DNA from: DASPPM01 sp035604475
GTDB taxonomy: Bacteria > Pseudomonadota > Alphaproteobacteria > JACZXZ01
Assembly: GCA_035604475.1 (NCBI GenBank)
Contig: DATNIJ010000161.1
Location: forward strand, 1-34,070
DNA: 34,070 bases
Reading direction: 5' to 3'
The translations under genes were made by a program, and so were the position numbers. Of this stretch, positions 18,317 through 24,044 are shown in pieces (the stretch's first letter is position 1; the number at the start of each line of letters is the position of its first letter). The notes beneath the pieces were generated by a model that had not been told where the DNA came from, ran no database searches, and saw nothing but the letters and a program-made list of their open reading frames with translations.

Positions 18317-19867
18317 ATGACCGACCGCGTCCTCATCCTCGATTTCGGCTCCCAAGTAACCCAGCTCATCGCGCGGCGCGTGCGCGAGAGCGGGGTCTAT
18401 TGCGAGATCCAGCCCTATAACCGCGTGACGGCGGAGAGCCTTGCGGCTTTCGCGCCCAAGGCGATCATTCTCTCGGGCGGCCCGGCCTCGCTCACCGAGG
18501 CGAGCTCGCCGCGGGCACCCGCGGCGGTGTTCGCGCTCGGCGTGCCGGTGCTCGGCATCTGCTACGGCTTCCAGGCCATGTGCCAGCAGCTCGGCGGCGA
18601 GGTGGCCCCCTCGGACCATCAGGAGTTCGGGCGCGCGTTCGTCGAGGTTACGGGCGATTCGGTGCTCTCCGACGGGGTATGGAAGAAGGGCGAGCGCCAG
18701 CAGGTGTGGATGAGCCACGGGGACCGCGTCGTGCGCCTGCCGCCTGGATTCCGCGCGGTCGGCGTGAGCGAGGGGGCCCCTTACGCGATGACCGCCGACG
18801 ATAAGCGTCGCTTCTACGGCGTGATGTTCCATCCCGAGGTCGTGCACACGCCTCACGGCGCCGAGCTTCTGCGCAACTTCACGCAAAAAGTGGCGGGCTG
18901 CGCCGGCGACTGGAGCATGGCCGCCTTCCGAGAGCAGGCGGTCGGCAGGATCAGAGCGCAGGTGGGCAATGCCCGCGTCGTCTGCGGGCTTTCGGGAGGG
19001 GTCGATTCCTCGGTTGCCGCGGTGCTCATCCACGAGGCGATCGGCGAGCGGCTCGACTGCATCTTCATCGATCACGGGCTCTTGCGCGCGGGCGAGCGAG
19101 AGGAAGTCGAGCGCCTCTTCCGCGGCCATTACAACATCCCGCTCGTCGTGCGCGACGCGGGCGAGCTCTTCCTCGAGCGCCTTGCCGGTGTGGACGACCC
19201 CGAGTCGAAGCGCAAGATCATCGGCGCCACCTTCATCGACGTGTTCGAGGAGGAGGCGAAGAAGCTCGGCGGGGTCGAGTTCCTGGCGCAGGGCACGCTT
19301 TATCCCGACGTCATCGAGTCGCTGTCGCCGCTCGGCGGGCCATCGGTCACCATCAAGTCCCACCACAACGTGGGCGGCTTGCCCGAGCGCATGAACCTCA
19401 AGCTCGTCGAGCCCCTGCGCGAGCTCTTCAAGGACGAGGTGCGCGCCCTTGGACGCGAGTTGGGACTGCCGCCGAGCCTCGTCGGCCGCCATCCCTTTCC
19501 CGGGCCCGGCCTCGCCATCCGCTGCCCGGGTGCGGTCACGCGCGCGAAGCTCGGCATCCTGCGCAAGGCGGACGCCGTCTTCCTCGAGGAGATCAGGAGC
19601 GCCGGGCTCTATGACGCGATCTGGCAGGCTTTCGTCGTGCTCTTGCCGGTGCGCACGGTGGGTGTCATGGGCGACGCGCGCTCCTACGACTACGTCGCCG
19701 CCCTGCGCGCCGTCACCTCCCTCGACGGCATGACCGCCGACTCCTATCCCTTCGCCCACGAGTTCCTCGCCGCCGCCGCGACCCGCATCATCAACGAGGT
19801 GCGCGGCATCAACCGCGTCGTCTACGACGTGACCTCGAAGCCGCCGGGGACGATTGAGTGGGAGTGA
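18317..19867 (+). CDS. guaA: GMP synthase (glutamine-hydrolysing)
   Basis: The enzyme converts XMP to GMP using ATP and glutamine. The 516 residues hold the amidotransferase triad C82 (GICYGFQAM), H172 and E174 (MFHPEV). The PP-loop ATP site is GLSGGVDSSVAA (S226-D230). The C-terminal dimerisation part carries PFPGPGLAIR and the ending KPPGTIEWE. The protein is complete, and its last codons are ATT GAG TGG GAG TGA. The same 17 bases recur with one synonymous change at 21839, so the extreme 3' end appears to have been re-supplied by an integrated element without altering the protein. Confidence 0.98.
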   Translation: MTDRVLILDFGSQVTQLIARRVRESGVYCEIQPYNRVTAESLAAFAPKAIILSGGPASLTEASSPRAPAAVFALGVPVLGICYGFQAMCQQLGGEVAPSDHQEFGRAFVEVTGDSVLSDGVWKKGERQQVWMSHGDRVVRLPPGFRAVGVSEGAPYAMTADDKRRFYGVMFHPEVVHTPHGAELLRNFTQKVAGCAGDWSMAAFREQAVGRIRAQVGNARVVCGLSGGVDSSVAAVLIHEAIGERLDCIFIDHGLLRAGEREEVERLFRGHYNIPLVVRDAGELFLERLAGVDDPESKRKIIGATFIDVFEEEAKKLGGVEFLAQGTLYPDVIESLSPLGGPSVTIKSHHNVGGLPERMNLKLVEPLRELFKDEVRALGRELGLPPSLVGRHPFPGPGLAIRCPGAVTRAKLGILRKADAVFLEEIRSAGLYDAIWQAFVVLLPVRTVGVMGDARSYDYVAALRAVTSLDGMTADSYPFAHEFLAAAATRIINEVRGINRVVYDVTSKPPGTIEWE

Positions 19868-19868
19868 G
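19852..19868 (+). repeat. Putative attL: guaA 3' end direct repeat, left copy
   Basis: GATTGAGTGGGAGTGAG includes the guaA stop codon. It matches 21839-21855 at 16 of 17 positions, in the same orientation. The 3' end of guaA is a known integration hotspot for genomic islands. The rare codon ATT here against ATC in the right copy suggests this copy came with the element. Confidence 0.65.
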
Positions 19869-20098
19869 GGGTGCGGGATACTGTGGAGGGCTCTGGAGGG
19901 GAATAGCGTAGGAAAGATAGAGGGTTAATGAGCAGATGCGTTGATTGTCCGAGGTGCATCATCAATCGAATCTCGGCATTCGATAAACCATTGATTTTCA
20001 ACGCCTCGGCTTTGATCATCTTCTCATCGCCGAATGGTAGCTAAGGAATTTGACGGTGTTTCCGACGGCTTTTTCAGGGCGCCTCTGTTGGAATTGGG

Positions 20099-20141
20099 AA
20101 AAGACCGTCAGGCCAAGGCGATCACGTGACGGTCTTTTTTT
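20099..20141 (+). terminator. Rho-independent terminator, possibly bidirectional
   Basis: AAAAGACCGTCA (20099-20110) pairs perfectly with TGACGGTCTTTT (20127-20138) around a 16-base loop. The stem is followed by a run of seven T ending at 20141. The A run on the left arm means it can also stop transcription arriving from the right. The stretch 19868-20306 otherwise holds no supported gene, only this structure and the operator before the CopG-type antitoxin. Confidence 0.75.
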
Positions 20142-20260
20142 CCAGCTTACGCGAGTCGCGCCTCACTGGCTCACCTCGCGTCCGAGGCGCGCGCTTCGGA
20201 CAGCGTGTCCAGAAGTGCGCGCCCAGCGTCACAGATCTGTCCTTGCAGAGGCCGGCTTCA

Positions 20261-20287
20261 GGATATAACCTGTTGCAGGTTATATCC
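20261..20287. promoter_or_regulatory. Perfect inverted repeat, probable operator of the CopG/PIN pair
   Basis: GGATATAACCTG and CAGGTTATATCC are perfect 12-base arms around TTG. The repeat ends 19 bases before the antitoxin ATG. A TATAAC box is inside the left arm, with TTGCAG at 20243-20248 (15-base spacing) as possible -35. It fits autoregulation by the ribbon-helix-helix antitoxin. Confidence 0.75.
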
Positions 20288-20306
20288 GATTCTCGGGTGA
20301 TTTCTC

Positions 20307-20549
20307 ATGAACTTCAACCTCTATCTCGACGATCAAACCGCAAAGGAATTGGACCGAACGGCCAAGACGCTGGGCGAGACGCGCAGCGGGTTGATCCGCA
20401 AGGCGCTGCGCGAATGGCTGGACAAGAAGGCACTCGGCAGTCCCGGCTGGCCATCGCTGATTCTGGAGTGGCAGGGCGTTCCCGACACGCCGCCGTTCGA
20501 ATCGTATCGCGGCGAATTGCTGCCACCGCGTGAAGATGCCTTTTCGTGA
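20307..20549 (+). CDS. Ribbon-helix-helix (CopG-type) antitoxin of a VapBC-like pair
   Basis: This 80-residue protein should bind and neutralise the downstream PIN ribonuclease and repress its own operon. The N-terminal ribbon-helix-helix is readable: FNLYLDDQTAKELDRTAKTLG, given here as FNLYLDDQTAKELDR, then TRSGLIRKALREWLDKK. The C-terminal tail, GVPDTPPFESYRGELLPP, is the likely toxin-binding arm. The ATG at 20307 follows GGGTGA by about seven bases. The stop overlaps the toxin start (GTGA), a normal toxin-antitoxin arrangement. Confidence 0.85.
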   Translation: MNFNLYLDDQTAKELDRTAKTLGETRSGLIRKALREWLDKKALGSPGWPSLILEWQGVPDTPPFESYRGELLPPREDAFS

Positions 20550-20950
20550 AGTATCTCCTCGACACCAATGTGCTGAGCGACTTCGCGCGCGGCGAACAGG
20601 CTGTGATGGCGCGGATTCGTCAGGAAGCGCCGCCGCAATTGGCCGTTTCGGTGATCACCGAGATGGAAGTCGAGTACGGGCTGGCGCGCAATCCCAACCT
20701 GGCGCCGCGCGTGCGGGAAGCCATGCGGATGTTTTTGAATACCATCTCCGTCCTGCCGTTAGAGCGCGAAGATGCCCGTGTGGCCGCGCAATTGCGTGCA
20801 AGCCTGAACAGCCGGGGTACGCCCATCGGAGCCTATGACCTGCTGCTCGCGGCTTGTGCGTTGCGGCGAGCACTCAAGATCGTGACGCACAATGCGCGAG
20901 AGTTCGTTCGCGTCGGCGGGCTCGGGCTTGAGGATTGGCATAGCCCGTAG
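20546..20950 (+). CDS. PIN-domain ribonuclease toxin (VapC-like)
   Basis: This is a predicted RNA-cleaving toxin of 134 residues. PIN acidic residues are in place: D6 in YLLDTNVLSD, E41 in TEMEVEYGL, D98 in GAYDLLLAA, and the end motif THNAREF (N116, E119). The start is a GTG overlapping the antitoxin stop by four bases. All key residues are intact, so it may be active. It lies inside the segment bounded by the guaA direct repeats. Confidence 0.88.
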   Translation: MKYLLDTNVLSDFARGEQAVMARIRQEAPPQLAVSVITEMEVEYGLARNPNLAPRVREAMRMFLNTISVLPLEREDARVAAQLRASLNSRGTPIGAYDLLLAACALRRALKIVTHNAREFVRVGGLGLEDWHSP

Positions 20951-21028
20951 ACTCCGAACCCTGCAATCTGCCTTGGGTTGCCCGATTAGTGTCTCGCTAG
21001 AGAGCTATTCTGAACGGACTATACCTCG

Positions 21029-21643
21029 ATGAAATCCAAGCGCCGAAACATGAACTCCGCGACCAAGCCAACCAAGGAACCCAAGCTCTCGCGCACCCAT
21101 GCGCCCGCCGATCTTTCACCGGTGGATTGGCAACGAGGCTTGCGCCGCCAGTTCGGCCGCGAGCAGGCCTTCGGGCTTGAGAATCTGGGCAGCGAACCGT
21201 TTTTCTCCGAGTTCAGGGTCAGCAATCCCGTTTCGAAATCCAGCTATCGCGTGGCGATTCGAGGCCGGGGGCCAGGCGGCAATTTCTGTTCGTGCCCCGA
21301 TTACGCGACCAGCGAGTTGGGTACTTGCAAGCACATCGAATTCACGCTTGCCCAGCTGGAGAAGAAGCGGGGTGCCAAGACGGCCTTTGCGCGCGGCTAC
21401 CAGCCCGCATTCTCCGAGCTGTATTTGCGCAATGACGGCAAACGCTGCGTGCATTTTCGCGCCGGAACGGATTGCCCGCCGGCGCTGAGGGAGGCCGCCG
21501 CCGGTTTGTTCGACGCCGAACGCGACGGCATGCTCCCGGACGACCGCCTCGACGATCTCGAACCTTTCATGGTCATGGCGTCGAAGTTCGGTCATGAGTT
21601 CCGTGCCTATGACGATGCGCTCGATTTCATTGCGCCAAGCTGA
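21029..21643 (+). CDS. SWIM zinc-finger protein, N-terminal fragment of a SNF2-type helicase
   Basis: The 204 residues read like the N-terminal region of large SWIM-containing DEAD/SNF2 helicases found on mobile islands. There is a basic start, then NPVSKSSYRVAIRGRG and the finger CSCPDYATSELGTCKH (C87, C89, C100, H102), then FARGYQPAFSELYLR. The frame stops at 21643, before any ATPase motif, and nothing downstream restores a helicase. The next 195 bases are AT-richer and show no gene. It is therefore probably the remnant of a roughly 1000-residue gene, truncated before or during island formation. A stand-alone SWIM protein is the alternative. The ATG at 21029 has no strong ribosome site. Confidence 0.65.
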   Translation: MKSKRRNMNSATKPTKEPKLSRTHAPADLSPVDWQRGLRRQFGREQAFGLENLGSEPFFSEFRVSNPVSKSSYRVAIRGRGPGGNFCSCPDYATSELGTCKHIEFTLAQLEKKRGAKTAFARGYQPAFSELYLRNDGKRCVHFRAGTDCPPALREAAAGLFDAERDGMLPDDRLDDLEPFMVMASKFGHEFRAYDDALDFIAPS

Positions 21644-21838
21644 CTATGTCGACGTTGCGAAAGATGTCGAAAATCGACCGATCGATGCCGATGGTGGTCG
21701 AAACCGAGCAGATTTCGAATCGTGGAAATTACCCGATAAAATCAAGAGCCGAAATTTCCGACGGATTGAGTGACGGGATTTGGCGGACAACCGAAGAAAT
21801 TCGCGCATAGAAATCAGCGCGTTATCATGGGTACAAAT

Positions 21839-21855
21839 GATCGAGTGGGAGTGAG
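21839..21855 (+). repeat. Putative attR: guaA 3' end direct repeat, right copy
   Basis: GATCGAGTGGGAGTGAG repeats the guaA 3' end, with C in place of T at position four. It still reads I-E-W-E-stop in the right phase. The GC-rich codon ATC fits the host style, so this may be the displaced original guaA tail. It closes a segment of about 1,990 bases that contains no integrase. Confidence 0.65.
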
Positions 21856-21867
21856 CTGGCCGCGTGG

Positions 21868-22248
21868 TTAAGACGATGCGGCCGGCCGACGGCGTGAGCG
21901 CGCGCTCCGCTTACGGGATCGCGATGCCTGTCCGATGGCTTGACCAAGCTGATGTAGGCGCAACACGGGGCGCTGCGGCAGCTTCACGACCAACTCCAAC
22001 TCTCCGCCGACCGCCTCGACGTAGCTGCGCAAGGTGGAGAGATACATGTCGGTTTGCTTCTCGATCTTCGATACTGACGGCTGCTTGATCTTGAGCGCGC
22101 TCGCGACATCGGCCTGGGCCTTGCCCGCGAGCTTTCGCAGCTCGCGTAGGCTCTCTACCTCCTGCTTCAGCTCTTCATAGCGTTTCTCGATGCGCCGCTG
22201 CCGCTCCAGCGGCAGCTCGGAGATAATCTGGTTCAGGGTTAGGCCCAT
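21868..22248 (-). CDS. XRE-family antitoxin (HigA-like)
   Basis: This 126-residue helix-turn-helix protein is of the kind paired with phage Gp49-like HigB toxins. It has an N-terminal coiled segment LPLERQRRIEKRYEELKQEV, then the helix-turn-helix AGKAQADVASALKIKQPSVSKIE, shown by QADVASALKIKQPSVSKIE. The conserved DMYLSTLRSYVEAVGGELELVV follows. The C-terminal tail (SRSRKRSARSRRRPAAS) is very basic and may be an extension created by nearby rearrangement. Its start lies two bases from the stop of the toxin remnant, the usual order. Because the toxin is broken, it probably survives as a solitary repressor. Confidence 0.82.
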   Translation of the reverse strand: MGLTLNQIISELPLERQRRIEKRYEELKQEVESLRELRKLAGKAQADVASALKIKQPSVSKIEKQTDMYLSTLRSYVEAVGGELELVVKLPQRPVLRLHQLGQAIGQASRSRKRSARSRRRPAASS

Positions 22249-22249
22249 C

Positions 22250-22369
22250 CTATCGTCCCTTCTTTACGGCTTTCAGCCTTTCCAGATGAGCGGAAAACCG
22301 CCGATCCGCCTCGTCGAAAGCTTTGAACTCCGGCGCGAACGCCACATCGAACTCGACCCCCCACGGCAC
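22250..22369 (-). pseudogene. HigB-like toxin remnant with internal in-frame deletion
   Basis: A 39-residue frame begins at GTG 22369 with VPWGVEFDVAFAPEFKA, which is the start of a Gp49-like HigB toxin. It passes directly into FDEADRRFSAHLERL and KAVKKGR, which read like the end of the same family. About 70 central residues, including the catalytic core (the usual LKGSRHANMKELR and FDP blocks), are missing. The frame is kept and the stop TAG lies two bases before the HigA start. The toxin must be inactive. The family wording is from memory of the family; the short open frame and its position are seen directly. Confidence 0.7.
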
Positions 22370-22372
22370 GGA

Positions 22373-22399
22373 CGTATAGCCTCCAGGCTATGCTGTCAA
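22373..22399 (-). promoter_or_regulatory. Promoter and operator of the HigBA-like locus
   Basis: On the minus strand TTGACA (22399-22394) and TATACG (22378-22373) are spaced 15 bases. The palindrome ATAGCCTCCAGGCTAT (22376-22391, 7-base perfect arms) fills the spacer and overlaps the -10. Transcription would start close to the GTG of the toxin remnant, so that gene may have been leaderless. The arrangement fits repression by HigA. Confidence 0.6.
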
Positions 22400-22522
22400 C
22401 GTGCTTATCCCGGCTCAGCGACGCCGCTCTCATCTGGAGCGCCCCATTGCTCAACTGCCACGTCGCGTGTTTGGGCGGAGCGCGGGAGGATGGCATGGGC
22501 CCGTGCTCGAATCGCTCCGGTG

Positions 22523-22546
22523 CCATTGATATGGACTATACAATGG
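22523..22546. promoter_or_regulatory. Inverted repeat before the Phd/VapC pair, possible operator
   Basis: CCATTG (22523-22528) and CAATGG (22541-22546) flank an AT-rich centre that contains TATACAAT, a possible -10 box. The repeat lies about 40 bases before the antitoxin start. The arms are short, so this is tentative. Confidence 0.45.
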
Positions 22547-22584
22547 TCTAATTTATGGCAATGATCGTCCCTAGAGGAAATCCC

Positions 22585-22842
22585 ATGCAGGTATCCGTCA
22601 CCGAGGCCAAAGGACAACTGACCGAACTCGTGCGTCGCGCCGAGGCCGGTGACGAGATCGTGCTGACTCGTCATGGTCATGCGGTAGTGCGTCTGGTTCC
22701 GGTCAAGGCGTCGCCGGACAGGAAATCTCGTAAGGCGCTCCTGGAGGCGGCGCGGATTTCCGGCTCTGCCAAAGCGAAAGCTGGACCAAATGCCGCGCGG
22801 AGCCAGGATTTCCTCTATGAGGATGACGGACTGCCCAGATGA
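22585..22842 (+). CDS. Phd/YefM-family antitoxin
   Basis: This 85-residue antitoxin has the signature MQVSVTEAKGQLTELVRRAEAGDEIVLTRHG, quoted in part as VTEAKGQLTELVRRAEAGD, followed by AVVRLVPV. The C-terminal tail (RSQDFLYEDDGLPR) is the toxin-binding arm. The ATG at 22585 has AGAGGAAA upstream and is preferred over in-frame ATGs at 22555 and 22561. The stop overlaps the toxin ATG (ATGA). The pair is oriented away from the HigBA-like locus. Confidence 0.9.
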   Translation: MQVSVTEAKGQLTELVRRAEAGDEIVLTRHGHAVVRLVPVKASPDRKSRKALLEAARISGSAKAKAGPNAARSQDFLYEDDGLPR

Positions 22843-23222
22843 TCGCCGTCGACACCTCCGCACTGATGGCGATCGTCCTTAACGATACGGAGGCTGGCGC
22901 CTGCATTGCGGCACTCGAAGCCGAGGACGATCTCCTGATTTCCGCCGGCACCGTGGCCGAAGCGCTCATCGTAGCGGCGCGCCGAAATGTCGGTGAGGAG
23001 GTGGCAAGCCTGATCGACGGACTCGGCTTTGAGGTCGTGACGATCACGCCGGCCTCGGCACGGCGTATCGCGCGGGCTTACGAGCGATGGGGGAGGGGCG
23101 TGAGCCCGGCCGACCTCAATTTCGGGGATTGCTTCGCATACGAAGTCGCGAAGGAACATGCTTGCCGTCTGCTGTACGTAGGCGACGATTTCTCAAAAAC
23201 CGATATCGAAAGTGTTCTTTGA
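22839..23222 (+). CDS. PIN-domain ribonuclease toxin (VapC)
   Basis: This is a 127-residue VapC with all expected acidic residues: D5 in MIAVDTSALMAI, E41 in GTVAEALIVAAR, D97 in NFGDCFAYEVAKE and the GDDFSKTDI ending. The combination SPADLNFGDCFAY and LYVGDDFSKTDI is characteristic of a well-populated rhizobial-type VapC group. It overlaps the antitoxin by four bases. No defect is visible. Confidence 0.92.
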   Translation: MIAVDTSALMAIVLNDTEAGACIAALEAEDDLLISAGTVAEALIVAARRNVGEEVASLIDGLGFEVVTITPASARRIARAYERWGRGVSPADLNFGDCFAYEVAKEHACRLLYVGDDFSKTDIESVL

Positions 23223-23325
23223 GGGAGTCGAGCGAGGCTTTATGGCAGAGGAAGACCGAGCCGACTTGGCGGTTACACCTCGGCAAGCATCGTGACTTTC
23301 GCTCGAATCTGCGTTAGGCTGTGAT

Positions 23326-23345
23326 CCGTTTTGGCGCTAAAACGG
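23326..23345. promoter_or_regulatory. Inverted repeat overlapping the ribosome site of the FitAB-like pair
   Basis: CCGTTTTGGCGCTAAAACGG has 7-base perfect outer arms and a near-symmetrical centre. Its right end runs into the GGAG ribosome site of the GTG at 23356. It could act as an operator or, in RNA, as a hairpin covering the ribosome site. Confidence 0.6.
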
Positions 23346-23355
23346 AGCCACGCCA

Positions 23356-23586
23356 GTGAATCTTTCGATCAAGAACGCCCCGGACCAGGTCGTAGAGCGG
23401 CTGCGGCGGCGGGCGAAGCGGCATCACCGCTCGCTGCAGGGCGAGCTCATGGCGATCATCGAGGCTGCTGTGCGGGAGGATCAACCGACCACGCCGGCCG
23501 ACGTCCTGGCCGAAGTCCGTCGGCTTGGGTTAGAGACACCCAGTGAGGCTGCCGCTCTGATCCGCGCCGACCGTGACGGCCGTTAA
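23356..23586 (+). CDS. FitA-like (Arc-type ribbon-helix-helix) antitoxin
   Basis: This 76-residue antitoxin starts LSIKNAPDQVVERLRRRAKRH and continues SLQGELMAIIEAAV, the FitA/Arc ribbon-helix-helix pattern. The C-terminal tail is the likely toxin-binding arm. The start is a GTG at 23356 with GGAG about eight bases upstream. The toxin gene starts 14 bases before its stop, a coupled arrangement. Confidence 0.88.
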   Translation: MNLSIKNAPDQVVERLRRRAKRHHRSLQGELMAIIEAAVREDQPTTPADVLAEVRRLGLETPSEAAALIRADRDGR

Positions 23587-23950
23587 GGTGGTCGACGCCT
23601 CGGCCCTCGCCGCACTCTTGTTCGGCGAGCCGGAGGCTGAGAGTTTGGCGGCTCGACTGGACGGCGCGCGGCTCGTAGCGCCGAGCCTGCTCGCCTTCGA
23701 GCTCGCAAATGTTTGCCTCATGAAGTGCAGGCGCCATCCCAAGCGAAGGAAGGCGCTTGTCGCCGCGTTCCAACTACGCGGTCGGCTCGGCGTCGAGGAG
23801 ATCGCAGTTGATCATGCCGGCGCTCTTGCGCTGGCCCTGAAGACCGGCCTCACCGCCTATGACGCGAGCTACCTCTGGCTGGCGCAGCAGCTCGGGGCGG
23901 AGCTCGTCACCCTTGATAAGGAGCTTGGGCGGGCGGCGACAACCCATTGA
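23573..23950 (+). CDS. PIN-domain toxin (FitB/VapC-like)
   Basis: This 125-residue PIN ribonuclease has D8 in VKVVDASALAALLFGE, E43 in LLAFELANVC, D97 in LTAYDASYLWLA and D115 in LVTLDKELGRA, so all acidic residues are present. The start GTG lies inside the antitoxin gene. This is the third intact PIN toxin in 3.5 kb. The three are clearly different sequences, so they were acquired separately and not by local duplication. Confidence 0.9.
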   Translation: MTAVKVVDASALAALLFGEPEAESLAARLDGARLVAPSLLAFELANVCLMKCRRHPKRRKALVAAFQLRGRLGVEEIAVDHAGALALALKTGLTAYDASYLWLAQQLGAELVTLDKELGRAATTH

Positions 23951-24002
23951 CCCGAAGCTCAACACTGGGGCGCCGTCGAAGCATCGAGAGGGATGGGCCG
24001 TC

Positions 24003-24016
24003 GTTGACGCGTCAAC
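24003..24016. promoter_or_regulatory. 14-base perfect palindrome upstream of the 24045 gene
   Basis: GTTGACGCGTCAAC is a perfect palindrome, about 30 to 70 bases before the possible starts of the next gene. It could be an operator, and it also contains a TTGACG element usable as a -35. No binding protein is identified. Confidence 0.45.
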
Positions 24017-24044
24017 TTCGCGCAAAAATCAGGGCTAAACCAAT

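Noticed and set aside
17312..19759. 815-codon minus-strand frame opposite guaA and its neighbours
   Set aside because: It spans three well-supported genes on the other strand; its composition is that of an antisense shadow.
19822..20019. 65-codon minus-strand frame after guaA
   Set aside because: It runs into the guaA 3' end, has no ribosome site and no recognisable feature; considered as a transposase remnant but nothing supports it.
21764..21772. Third partial copy of the guaA-end repeat (GATTGAGTG)
   Set aside because: Only nine bases match and the remainder diverges; chance is sufficient explanation.
21856..21890. tRNA-like stretch (GCGTGGTTAAGACG) beside the right repeat
   Set aside because: It resembles a D-arm but no anticodon arm or T-arm follows, and it overlaps the HigA gene end.
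22239..22526. 95-codon minus-strand frame covering the HigB region
   Set aside because: It is in a different phase from the HigB-like remnant and has no family features; the short GTG frame at 22369 explains the locus better.
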